From Clostridium sp. NkU-1 (GTDB lineage Bacteria; Bacillota_A; Clostridia; Lachnospirales; Lachnospiraceae), in NCBI GenBank assembly GCA_001312405.1, contig BBDR01000003.1, positions 186,001 to 250,000 on the forward strand: a DNA stretch of 64,000 nucleotides. The letters run 5' to 3'. Position numbers and translations under genes: made by a program. Shown one piece after another: positions 18,985 through 29,743 of the stretch (its first letter is position 1; the number at the start of each line of letters is the position of its first letter). Under the pieces are notes generated by a model. It searched no databases. It was not told where the DNA came from and saw nothing but the letters and a program-made list of their open reading frames with translations.

Positions 18985-20406
18985 ATGGATAAAATTCGAT
19001 TTGAACATGTTTCCTTTGCTTATGATGGCACAGGGGATGGAAAAATTAAAAACATAAGCTTTTCCGTCCCGTCAGGAGGATGCATTGTATTAACAGGGCG
19101 CAGCGGCTGTGGAAAGACTACCGTTACAAGGCTGATCAACGGACTCATACCGGAGTTCTTTTCCGGGGAATTAACAGGCAGCGTATTTGTAGATGGTGAG
19201 GATCTCCGGGAAAAACAGCTTTATGAAATTGCAAAAAAGATTGGATCTGTATTTCAGAATCCCAAGACCCAGTTTTTTAATACGGATACGGATGGCGAGA
19301 TTGCTTTTGGGATGGAGAATCATGGAGTGCCAAGGCAGGAAATTGTAAAAAGGGTAAAGATGACTGCAGATGATTTAAAAATCACCAATCTTTTAAACCG
19401 CAGTATCTTTTCCTTATCAGGCGGTGAAAAACAAAAGATAGCATTTGCTTCTGTATATGCCATAAATCCTGAAGTCTACCTTTTGGATGAGCCATCTTCC
19501 AATCTTGATACTGATGCGATTTGCGATTTACGAGACTATATTCGAATCCTGAAGAATAAGGGAAAGACCATTATCATTGCAGAACATCGTTTATATTACT
19601 TAAAGGATCTGGCTGATGAGATTTACTACATGGATACAGGGGAAATCAAGTATCAATGGACACGGGAGGCTTTTTTTAAAATTATCTGTAAATGAGAGAA
19701 AGCAGCTTGGACTGAGAAGTATTCAATATGAAGAACCTGAAATTGAGGAAAAATCAATAAAAGGTGACAACGCTTATTTTGAAATCAGGGACTTTTCCAT
19801 TGGATACGGTAAAAAAGAAGTGTTAAATGATATTCATTTTAAAGCGAATAAAGGAGATATTATTGCGGTAACCGGGCATAACGGAGTCGGAAAATCTACT
19901 TTGTTACGAACGGTATGTGGCCTGCAAAAGGCTCTAAGCGGGACGGCCTTGTGGAATGGAGAAGTCCAGAGCCAAAAGGATCTGTTAAAAAGAACTTATA
20001 TGGTCATGCAGGATGTGAACTATCAGCTGTTTGCTGACAGTGTGGAGCATGAAACCTGTTTTGGTATTAAAAATCCCGATTTTGCAAAAGTGGAACAGGT
20101 ATTAAAGGAACTGGATTTATATGAGTTAAAAGACAAACACCCTAATACCCTCTCAGGCGGACAAAAGCAGCGCCTTGCAGTTGCAGTAAGCAGGCTTTAT
20201 GAAAAGGATGTTCTGGTTTTTGATGAACCGACCAGTGGTCTTGACTTAGAAAGCATGGGGCTGGTATCGGAATTAATGAAGAATCTGGCAAGTATGGGGA
20301 AGATCATTTTTGTTGTTACCCATGATTTTGAATTGGTTTCACTGGCGTGTACAAGAATTTTCAGATTAGGTATTGGAAGTATGAAAAAAGAAAGGAGGAA
20401 CGATAA
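18985..20406 (+). CDS. ECF transporter double ATPase (fused A1-A2), cluster A (frameshifted)
   Basis: Two ABC ATPase domains in one chain of about 473 residues. ATG 18985 follows GGAGGG. Domain 1 has Walker A GRSGCGKTT, the signature LSGGEKQKI and Walker B VYLLDEPSSNLD. After the T7 tract at 19671-19677 (T6 restores the frame) domain 2 has Walker A GHNGVGKST, LSGGQKQRLAVAVS and LVFDEPTSGLD. The C-terminus is unsure: the current frame reads through the next gene's start to 20458, but a one-base change near 20372 would stop it at 20406, just before ATG 20409, which fits the ribosome site there. It energises the S and T subunits. Confidence 0.85.
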
Positions 20407-20408
20407 GA

Positions 20409-22176
20409 ATGAAGAAAAAAGACAGTTCCATACGTCTGCTCCTAAAATGGGCTGGTAAGGATAAATATTTTCTGTATTTGTCTGTATTTTGTTCATTAAT
20501 AAGCGGACTATGTACGATGATTCCCTATTATGGGGTATACCAGGTGCTTACAGCAATTTATCAAAATGCCTGCACAAAAGAGGTGCTCCTTCATAACAGC
20601 ATAGTGATTCTGGCGTCAATTACGGTCCGTTTTGTTTTATTTGGATGTTCCGGCGGATTATCACACAAGGGAGCCTACCGTACCCTTTATAAGGTCCGGT
20701 GCATGATCATAGACCACATGGCCAAGGTTCCATTAGGTGTATTAAGTGAACATAATACAGGTTCCATTAAAACCGTATTAAATGAGGATATTGAAAAGCT
20801 GGAATTATTTCTGGCACACCATCTCCCGGAATTTATCTATTATATGTGCGGGCCGGTTGCAGTATTTATCTATCTTTGTTCTGTTAATGTCCCGCTGGCG
20901 CTGGTTTCTTTGGTTCCGTTTGTGCTTGCAATGGCAGTGATGGGCGTGATGTTTTCCGGTATGTCGAAGGTGTTAGGGGATGCAAATCAGTCTCTGGTAA
21001 ATTTAAATTCGGTTATCATTGAATACATAAGCGGAATGAAAGTCATAAAAGCGTTCCACATGGGAACCAACTCTTTTCAAAAATATAAAAATGCCATTGA
21101 GAAAGAAAATACAATATGGAATAAGATATCAAAAAAAGATGGGTCCTCCTTATGCAGCCTATATTGTGATTACGGAATGTGGATTGCTTTTTATGGTGCC
21201 AATTGGGGGATATTTCTTTTTACATAAATCCCTTCCCCTAAATGTATTTATTCTTTTTCTGTTTATCGGTTCGTTGTATCTGACAGAGCTAAGACCGCTT
21301 CAGGAGCTTGGATCAAACTTTGCAAAGGTTCTGCATGCAGTGACGCAAACAAAAGAAATACTGGATATCCCTGTTTTTGAGGGTGGCGGCGATTTTCCAA
21401 AGAAACATGATATCTGCTTAAATAATGTAAGCTTTGCTTATCCAACCAATGAGAATGAGCCGGTTCTGACAAACTGTAATCTTTCTATCCGCCACGGAGA
21501 AAAGGTGGCTTTGGTCGGGAAATCCGGTGCAGGTAAAAGTACAGTCATTCAGCTGATTGCCAGATTTTATGATGCAGGGAAAGGCAAAGTAACCATAGGT
21601 GGAAAGGATGTGCGGGAATTAAATTATGAACAGCTGTTAGAGAATGTGTCCATTGTATTTCAAAAGACATTTTTAACAAGAGACAGTGTTTTTGAAAACA
21701 TCCGAATGGGGACGCAGGCAACCCTTGAGGAAGTCAGGGAGGCAGCAAAAAAAGCACAGATTGATTCCTTTATCATGAGCCTTCCAAAGGGATATGAAAC
21801 AAAGGTGGGAAGCTATGGCACCCGCTTTTCAGGAGGAGAAAAACAGAGAATAGCAATAGCAAGAGCGATCTTAAAGAATGCTCCCATACTGATCTTAGAC
21901 GAGGCCACTTCCGCAGCAGATCCTGAGAACCAGCTGGAAATTGATAAAGCCATTCATAATCTGTGTGAGGGGAAAACGGTGCTTATTGTTGCCCATCGCT
22001 TAAGTGCATTAAAAATATGTGACCGTATTGCAGTTGTAGAAAACCATACGGTCAGCTGCATTGGAAGCCAGAAAGAGGTCTTAAGAGAAAACTCTTATTT
22101 TAGAGCTGCCTGGGAAAGCTTTCAGAAGGCAAGGACTATGGCTTATGAGATGGAAGGAGGTTTTGAAAATGAATGA
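20409..22176 (+). CDS. ABC half-transporter (permease-ATPase), cluster A partner 1 (frameshifted)
   Basis: About 588 residues when joined. An exporter-fold membrane domain is broken at the A7 tract 21131-21137 (A6 restores ISKKMGPPYAAYIV). The ATPase domain has Walker A GKSGAGKST, the Q-loop IVFQKTFLT, the signature FSGGEKQRIAIARAIL and Walker B ILILDEATSAAD. It lies 2 bp after the double ATPase and overlaps the next half-transporter by 8 bp, so one transcript encodes the ECF importer and this pair. It is equivalent to the genes at 12826 and 27958. Confidence 0.85.
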
Positions 22177-23873
22177 GAATCATCCAATGAAATGGAACAA
22201 ACAGCTTTTTCTCTCCGTATTTTGTGTCATGTTGGAAGGACTTCTGTCTGGGTGTAATTTTATGGTGATGTATGATATCTTTCAATCCTTGTGGAACCAT
22301 CAGATGGCCATGGGAAAAATCCTGGAAATCACAGGTGGGCTTGCCCTTATCTTTCTTCTCAGGCTTATTATTTACAGCTTTGGTTATGTAAAAGGTCAGA
22401 TCGGCGGGGCCAGAGTCAGTAAGCAGATACGGCTGTTTCTTGGAGATAAGCTAAGAAGGATCCCGCTTTCCAGATTCCAAAAATCCCAGACAGGAGAGTA
22501 TATCAATGCAGCAACTGAAAATGTTAATAGTTATGAGCAGATTTTAACACATAAAATAGGGGATATCATAAAAAAATCTCACACTGGCTGTTATGCTGGT
22601 CATTTTCGTGGCAGCCTTGTATGTGCCTTCGGCATTGATTTTATTGGCAGCTGAACTTTTATTCATACCTGCAATTGCCGCCTCTTTCTATGCCGTTAAA
22701 AAGCATGGGATGAGAAAGAATGGGATCTGTGCGGAAAATGTCAGCAGTATAGTAGAGTATATTGCCGGGATTCAGACCTTTCGGGCTTATGGAATCGGAG
22801 GGACAAAAAACAAATCAGTTACCAGCTCTATGAAGAAATTCAGTGATATCAGTTTTATTTATGAATTAAAAATCATTCCGGTTGGAGTGGTCTATAGTAT
22901 TCTGATTGGGTGTACGCTGCCGCTTGAAATTCTGGTTGCTGGGGACCGCTGGATGAGCGGAAGCATGGAAACCCCATCTTTTGTCATAATTTGTCTGCTG
23001 CCCTTATTTTTGACGAAATTATTAGGCACCATATTTATAGATATGACAAGCTATAAAAATCTGATGATTGCAAAACAGAAAATCAATGGGGTTGTTGAGA
23101 TTCCGGAAGAAATACAAAGCAGCCAGGTATTTGCTCCGCAAAAACATGATATCCTTTTTGAACATGTTGATTTTTCTTATGAAAAGGGGGAGCTTATCTG
23201 CAAGGATATGAATATCCGGATCGAGGATCAGAAATTGACTGCCATTGTGGGGGATTCCGGCTCTGGGAAATCTACGGTTCTGAATCTGATATCAAAGTAT
23301 TATGAGCCGGATGGAGGAACGATCAGGATAGGCGGATATTCCATTCAGAATGTGGGAACGGAACAGGTTCTCTCACAGATATCCATGGTGGATCAGGATG
23401 TATTTCTTTTTGATGATACCATTCGGAATAATATCCGGTATGCAAGACCAGAGGCTTCGGATGATGAAATAGAGCGGGCATGCCAGGAGCAAATTGTGAT
23501 GAATTCATACGAAAAATGCCGCAGGGATATGAAACAATGGCTGGAGAAAACGGAAACCAGCTATCAGGAGGTGAGCGGCAGAGACTTTCCATAGCAAGAG
23601 CCATCTTAAAAGACTCTCCAATACTTTTGCTTGATGAAGCTACGGCAAATCTGGATGTGGAAAATGAATTAGCCGTGAAACAGGCAATTGTAAATCTGCT
23701 AAAAAAAGAAAAAGACTGTCGTTATGATTGCCCATACCATGTCCATTGTTAAAAATGCAGATAAGATTCTTGTGATTGCTGACGGGAAAGTGAAGGAAGA
23801 AGGAAAGCATGAAGAATTGCTTAGTATAAATGGAAAATATGCTGCCATGTGGAATGCAGAGCAGATGTTATAA
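22169..23873 (+). CDS. ABC half-transporter (permease-ATPase), cluster A partner 2 (frameshifted)
   Basis: About 567 residues when joined; ATG 22169 follows GGAGG. Three indels interrupt it: A7 at 22570-22576 (A6 restores [11 protein letters not shown]), one missing G near 23493 (restoring a GANCDEF helix) and A7 at 23701-23707 (A6 restores [13 protein letters not shown]). The ATPase domain has Walker [11 protein letters not shown]-loop MVDQDVFLF, signature [16 protein letters not shown] and Walker [13 protein letters not shown], and ends at TAA 23871-23873. It is the probable heterodimer partner of the preceding gene. Confidence 0.83.
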
Positions 23874-23955
23874 CTGTTGTATGATAAAAAAGACGAATCA
23901 GCATAAAAAAATATGCAGCGATGCGTATGCAAAATTGATTTACATTAATACTTTT

Positions 23956-23986
23956 GTCCAATTGGACTAAAATGGTCTGATCGGAC
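23956..23986. promoter_or_regulatory. Repeated GGAC sites before cluster B, probable AraC binding sites
   Basis: GTCCAATTGGAC (23956-23967) and GTCTGATCGGAC (23975-23986) are two 12-bp near-palindromes 19 bp apart. Both share the ATyGGAC core of the repeats at 17507 and 17528. They precede the cluster B S-component gene by about 110 bp. Confidence 0.55.
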
Positions 23987-24024
23987 TAGATTTTTCAAAA
24001 GGCTTTTTATATGCTAACAGATAG

Positions 24025-24045
24025 AAACGCTCTCAGAGCGTTTTT
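24025..24045 (+). terminator. Terminator-like hairpin upstream of cluster B
   Basis: AAACGC and GCGTTT flank TCTCAGA and end in a T5 run. It may terminate cluster A transcripts. As it lies between the GGAC repeats and the cluster B box, it might also attenuate cluster B. Confidence 0.6.
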
Positions 24046-24057
24046 ATTTGCCAGTTA

Positions 24058-24075
24058 AGTTAGCCTAGACTAATC
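24058..24075. promoter_or_regulatory. GTTAG-N6-CTAA(C/T) operator box 4
   Basis: AGTTAGCCTAGACTAATC keeps the 6-6-6 layout with one mismatch. As at 12795, it is followed within a few bases by AAAAGGAGG and a start codon (24093). Confidence 0.65.
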
Positions 24076-24092
24076 AAAAGGAGGAGTCATTT

Positions 24093-24708
24093 ATGTCACA
24101 AATATCAAGAGGCGGCAGTTTGAAAGGAAAAGACCTGATTACAATTGGCATCTTTTCTGCGATCTATTTTGTGATCAATTTTATTTTTATGCTGATGGGA
24201 GGATTGCATCCCATCCTATGGATTCTTATGCCCGGATTTATCGCTTTGTTTACAGGGGTTCCCTTTATGCTGATGTGTTCCAAGGTTCAAAAAAATGGGA
24301 GCCATCCTATTAATGGGAGTCATTACAGGTTTGATTTATTTTATAACAGGTATGTTTACTGTTGTGATATTAGCCACATTTATAGCAGCCTGCGTGTTAG
24401 GAGAAGCTGCACGTTTTATCAGCAGGTATCATAGCACAAAAGGAAATATCGCGGCGTTCATCTTTTTCTCTCTTGGAATGACGGGATCCCCTCTTCCAAT
24501 CTGGATCATGCATGAAAAATTTATGGCACAGATCAGCGGGCAGGGAATGCCGGACAGCTACATAAAAGCCCTGGAAAGTCTTTCGTCTCCGGCCATGCTT
24601 TTGGTTCTTTTCCTTGCACCGGCTCTGGGAGCGGTTCTTGGAGCGTGGATTAGCAAGGGATTGTTTCATAAGCACTTTGAAAAGGCAGGAATGGTTTCTA
24701 ATGCATAA
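24093..24708 (+). CDS. ECF transporter S component, MptaE/Trep_Strep family, cluster B (frameshifted)
   Basis: About 204 residues, paralogous to 17666-18278. It opens with LKGKDLITIGIFSAIYFVINF, typical of the family. The A7 tract at 24289-24295 breaks the frame; A6 restores KVQKMGAILLMGVITGLIYF. The C-terminus, ISKGLFHKHFEKAGMV, matches that of the cluster A protein. An AGGAGG lies 8 bases before the ATG and an operator box directly before that. The stop overlaps the next start (ATG 24701). Confidence 0.8.
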
Positions 24709-25381
24709 TAGTACAAACAGCGGTTCCTTTTTGGATCCACGAACCTTTTTACTTCTTTTGCTATTGGCAAATGCAATCACCTTCTTTCAAAAAAGCTTAT
24801 GGATTGAAACAGGCTGGATTGTATTTATAGGTATTATGATGCTGGCAGCCGGAAAATACCAGATGGCAGTTCAATGGATCCTGTCATTTGGGATCCTGTT
24901 ACTTTTACATTACATTGTGCTGCCTGCAGCACCTGAAATAATATCCACGATTTTTGCCCTTCTGGTGAACTATTCAATCCGGATGTTTCCGTGTCTGATG
25001 ACAGGTGCTTTTATGATCAGAGAAATAACCTTGCGAAGATTTGTTCTTGCTATGAGAAAATTACATATTTCAGAGAAACTGATCATTTCGCTGTCAGTTA
25101 CCATCCGTTATTTCCCGGCGATTAAAGAAGAAGCTCACTATATCAAAGATGCAATGAGTTTAAGAAAGATAAAATTTTCAAAGAAGCTGGAGGCAATGCT
25201 GGTGCCGCTTATGATGTCGGCCACTGCGACTGCGGAAGAACTATCTGCGGCAGCGGTAACAAGAGGGATTGAGAATCCCATAGAAAAGACAAGTTTACTG
25301 ACATTAAAATTAAACTCTGCTGACTATATATGCTGTGTGACAGGCTGTTTGTTTCTTGTCGGAACCTTTATAATAAAATAA
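24701..25381 (+). CDS. ECF transporter T component, cluster B
   Basis: Intact, 226 residues from ATG 24701, which overlaps the S-component stop by 8 bp. It opens with SFLDPRTFLLLLLLANA, carries several membrane helices, then YFPAIKEEAHYIKDAMSLRKI and AEELSAAAVTRGIENP, the coupling motifs to the ATPases. Clearly homologous to 18275-18971. The intact reading frame here confirms how the broken cluster A copy should read. Confidence 0.88.
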   Translation: MHNSTNSGSFLDPRTFLLLLLLANAITFFQKSLWIETGWIVFIGIMMLAAGKYQMAVQWILSFGILLLLHYIVLPAAPEIISTIFALLVNYSIRMFPCLMTGAFMIREITLRRFVLAMRKLHISEKLIISLSVTIRYFPAIKEEAHYIKDAMSLRKIKFSKKLEAMLVPLMMSATATAEELSAAAVTRGIENPIEKTSLLTLKLNSADYICCVTGCLFLVGTFIIK

Positions 25382-25393
25382 GGAGCAAAAGTT

Positions 25394-26778
25394 ATGGTAT
25401 CCATACAAGGTGTATCCTTTGGCTATGGTGGTCAGGACAAAATACTAAAAAAATATTAATATGGAGATCAGGCAGGGGGAATGCATCCTTTTATGCGGAG
25501 AATCAGGCTGCGGGAAAACAACAGTGACGAAGCTGGTCAATGGTCTGATACCACATTTTTGTGAGCAATGCCAACTGGAAGGAACCGTACTGATACAAGA
25601 CGCAGAAGTAGCAGGGACAAAGCTGTATAAAATTGCAGAATCGGTTGGTTCTGTATTCCAGAATCCCAAGAGCCAGTTTTTTCAACTGGATACAGATAGT
25701 GAAATTGCATTTGGAATGGAGAATCAGGGAAAAAGCCAGTCAGAGATGAAAGAGAGACTGAAAGAGACCGTTCATAACCTTCATCTGGAAAAGCTTTTAG
25801 GCAGAAGTATATTTGAACTGTCAGGAGGAGAAAAGCAGATACTGGCATTTGCTTCGGTATATGCCGTGAATCCATCTGTTTATGTATTGGATGAACCCAC
25901 TGCAAATCTGGATTTTTCTGCAATCAATTCCTTAAAAAAAGCTGCTCTGCATTTTAAAACAGAATGGCCATACAATTATCATTGCGGAGCACAGACTCTC
26001 ATTTTTATATGATTTGCTGGATAGAGCGTTCTATTTGAAAAATGGAGAGCTGATTCAGGTTTATTCCAGGGAGGAGTTTTTGGCCCTGCCAAAGCAGGAG
26101 CGTAAAAGAATGGGCTTAAGATGTTTAAAGGAAGAGGAAGGGGAGCTTCCCTGGGCTCATTCTGCCGGAAAGGGAATAGGATTATCTGTTGAAGCAATTT
26201 CAGTTGGATATAAAAAGAAGCCAGCCCTGTTTCGGGACATTTCTTTTTCGGCAGTTCCAGGTGAAATACTTGCCATAACAGGGTACAATGGAATTGGGAA
26301 AACAACCTTGATTCGCTGCATCTGCGGACTAATGAAACAAATGAACGGAGATATTTTATTAGATGGAAAGACAATGTCCGAAAAAATGAGGTGTAAGCAG
26401 TGCTTTATTGTCATGCAGGATGTGAATCATCAGCTATTTGCTGAAAGTGTATGGGAAGAATGCAAAATGTCAGGAGACAGTCTGGAGGATTCTGTGATAC
26501 AATCTGAATTAAAGCAGGTGGGATTATTATCTTATGCTGACAGTCATCCCATGGCTCTTTCGGGAGGGCAGAAGCAGCGCCTTGCTATTGTTACTGCTAT
26601 CCTGTCTGATAAAAAGGTTCTGATTTTTGACGAACCGACCAGCGGACTGGATTATGCAAATATGAAAATCGTATCCACTTGTTTAAAGAAGCTTGCAGAT
26701 TCGGGGCGGATCGTAATTGTGGTGACACATGATAAAGATTTCATGCTGTCTACCTGCGACAGAATGCTAAAGATATAG
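25394..26778 (+). CDS. ECF transporter double ATPase, cluster B (frameshifted)
   Basis: About 460 residues with two ATPase domains. ATG 25394 follows AAGGAG; after 17 codons the A7 tract at 25447-25453 breaks the frame (A6 restores ILKNINMEIRQGE). Domain 1 has GESGCGKTT, ELSGGEKQ and VYVLDEPTANLD. A second A7 at 25934-25940 shifts again; A6 restores the H-loop TIIIAEHRLSFL. Domain 2 has GYNGIGKTT, LSGGQKQRLAIVTAIL and LIFDEPTSGLD. Paralogous to 18985-20406 and in the same order relative to S and T. Confidence 0.85.
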
Positions 26779-26804
26779 AATATTTATCAAGGAGGGGATG
26801 GATT

Positions 26805-27773
26805 ATGAGGTTCCGGGAAATAAAAGAAGAAGAACAGATGCTTCTTTTGGCAGAAACAAAAGAATGCAGTGTTTTTCAGATAAAAAATAATACCGGAGAA
26901 GGTATCATGACAATGTATCAGGTATTTCCGGGAGTAAGCATTTCTTATAATGATTACCACATGGAAAGCTTTGATTCAACTTATACCACCAATCGTAATC
27001 TGTTCTGTATTGATCATTGCAGGGAGGGCAGGCTGGAATATGCAGCAGCGGAAGGCGCCTTTTCTTATTTCGAGGCTGGAGATTTAAAATTAGACCGGAG
27101 AATTACACACCAGGGACATTTTGAATTTCCCCTTGCCCATTACATGGGCTGATGATTGCTTTTGATATGGATCAGGTGGGGGCAACTTTAAAAGAAGAAA
27201 TAAAGGATTTTCCTGTAAATCTCCTAAGCCTGCAAAAGAAGTTCTGCAAGGGGAAGCAGCCTATGGTGATTCATAATGCACCTGCCATAGAGCACATTTT
27301 CAGTGAACTTTATATGGTTCCGGAGAAGATTCGCATACCCTATTTTAAAATCAAAATATTTGAACTGCTGCTATATCTGGACGCATTAGAGCTTCCAAAG
27401 AACCTGGAGGAAAAACCTTATTTTTATAAAAACCAAGTTGAAAAAAATAAAAGCCATGCAGAAAATGATGACAGAGAATCTGGAAAAGCATTATACACAG
27501 GAACAGTTGTCGGAGTGCTTTGATATTCCCCTCACTCCCATGAAGAATTGCTTCAAAAATGTCTATGGGAGTCCTGTTAATACGTACATGAGAATATACC
27601 GGATGAATCGGGCAGCAGTTCTGCTGAAAAATCGAAACGATATGAGCGTTACCGATATTGCTGGTAAAGTAGGTTATGACAGCCCCGGCAAGTTTTCGGC
27701 AGCTTTTAAAATGGTAACAGGAAAATCGCCTTTGGAGTATCGTAAAATATTTGGTCCAAATGGAATAAAGTAG
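26805..27773 (+). CDS. AraC-family regulator, cluster B (frameshifted)
   Basis: About 322 residues when joined, homologous to the cluster A regulator at 16518 (both share FEFPLAHY/LPECMSV-type sensor layouts). ATG 26805 follows AAGGAGGGG. A missing base near 27145 (TTACATGGG for TTACCATGGG) and the A7 tract at 27441-27447 break the frame. The C-terminal helix-turn-helix is clear: YTQEQLSECFDIPLTPMKNCF and MSVTDIAGKVGYDSPGKFSAAF, then TGKSPLEYRK. It lies inside the operon, between the ECF ATPase and the half-transporter pair, unlike the divergent copy in cluster A. Confidence 0.82.
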
Positions 27774-27957
27774 TCGGCATGGAGAAGAAAAAAACATAGT
27801 ATTACTTTATGATATGGATGGTCGGAGAATTCTGACGATCCATTTTTTACCTGATCAAGGAAGTCACCTGCTTTTTCAAACGAAGAGTCTTCCTTATATC
27901 CTCTTTTACATACGGAAAAGGCAGAATTCGAAGCAGTAAGAAAAGGAGATATCATAT

Positions 27958-29743
27958 ATGGAAAAGAAAAAAAGAAAATTGGTTTTCCTGCCTGATGAAT
28001 TATGCTAGTGGAAGCAAAGGGAAACTTTCGCTGTCAGTGCTGCTGTCTATCATAAGCGTCGTGTCAGGTCTTGTACCATATTATTGTGTGTACAGAATGA
28101 TTGAGCTATTTACGGGAAATGAAGTGACAAATGCTTCCATGGTTCATTGGGGTGTAATAATCCTGGCGGCGTATGTGGTAAAGGTGGTTACCTTCGGACT
28201 TTCAACCGGTATTTCCCACCAGGCAGCATACCATATTCTGGAGAACTTAAGACTTCGTGTCTCAGATGCATTTATGCATGCACCCCTTGGAGAGGTCACA
28301 AGCCATTCGATCGGAGAAATAAAAAAATATTATGGTCGATAAAATTGAGAACATCGAACCTCCGCTGGCACATTTGATTCCAGAAGGAGCCGGACATGCC
28401 GTACTGCCGCTGGTAAGCCTTGCCGGACTTTTTATGGTGGACTGGAGAGTCGCACTTGCTTCACTGGTCACCCTGCCTCTTGCATTTGTCTGCATGGTGC
28501 TTACCTATAAAATCAGCGGAAAGAATTTTGATAAATACAATGAATCCAATAGTTATATGAACAGTACAATCGTTGAGTATATCGAGGGAATTGAGGTGAT
28601 TAAGGCATTTGGGAGGGAAGGGACTTCCTATGAGAAATTTGCAGGGGCAATTACAGATTACCGTGATTTTATCCTAAAATGGCTTTCTTCCACATGGGTC
28701 ACCATGAAATTGTCATTTGCCCTTTTACCATCAACGCTCCTTGGAACACTTCCGGCTGGACTGTTATTATACAGCCGGGGAAGTTTTTCTCCTGCACAAG
28801 CAGCCCTTTGCTGTATGCTATCCATGTCCATGATTGGCTCGTTAGCTAAGCTGGAGGTATTTAGTGAAGGCATAAGGGAAATGCAGTTTACCATAGAAAA
28901 TTTACAGCAGTTTCTTAATATGCCGTCATTGCCAGAAGCAAAGGATAATGTGAAGCTTGGTGAATTCGATATCAGTTTTCGTAATGTTACCTTTTCCTAT
29001 GATGGAAAAAGGAGCATGAGGTATTGCATGGAATCAATATGAGCCTTCCTCAGGGAAGCTTCACGGCGCTGGTAGGGCCTTCTGGCGGAGGGAAATCAAC
29101 CATTGCCAAATTGCTGGCACGTTTTTGGGATGTAACTGGCGGGACCATAGAAATTGGCGGTGTGAATGTAAAAGACATTCCGCTTAAACAGCTTGCAGAT
29201 ACGGTCAGCTTTGTCACACAGGATAATTTTCTGTTCCGCTGTTCCCTGCTTGAAAATATTCGGTTAGGCAATCCGAAAGCCTCAGATGAAGAGGTATATG
29301 CCGCTGCAAAAGCAGCCCAGTGCGACGAGTTCATCCGTAAGCTGGAAAAGGGTTATCAGACTTCAGCAGGAGAAGCTGGAAAAAGATTATCAGGCGGAGA
29401 AAAGCAGCGCATTGCCATTGCGAGAATGATATTGAAAAATGCACCGGTTGTCATTTTGGATGAAGCAACTGCCTTTACTGATCCGGAAAACGAAGAAAAG
29501 ATTCAGCATAGTATTGCAGCACTCACAAAAGGAAAGACGCTTTTGGTGATTGCCCACCGTCTTTCTACAATTAAGAATGCAGATAATATCGTAGTCCTGA
29601 AAGATGGCAATATTACTGCTGAGGGAAAACAGGATGAATTACTGAAACGCTCACCCTTATATGCGGATATGTGGAAGGCTCATATTGGCGCAAAGTCATG
29701 GTCTGTTGGATTGCAGGGAAAGGAAGTGAGCCAGAATGTTTAA
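27958..29743 (+). CDS. ABC half-transporter (permease-ATPase), cluster B partner 1 (frameshifted)
   Basis: About 594 residues when joined; ATG 27958 has AAAGGAGA upstream. Shifts occur at A7 27967-27973, A7 28321-28327 (A6 restores IGEIKNIMVDKIENIE) and a missing A near 28998 (restoring KKEHEVLHGINMSL). The membrane domain contains the KIENIEPPLAHLIPE helix also present in the gene at 12826. The ATPase has GPSGGGKST, the Q-loop FVTQDNFLF, LSGGEKQRIAIARMIL and VVILDEATAFTD. It overlaps its partner by 8 bp. Confidence 0.85.
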
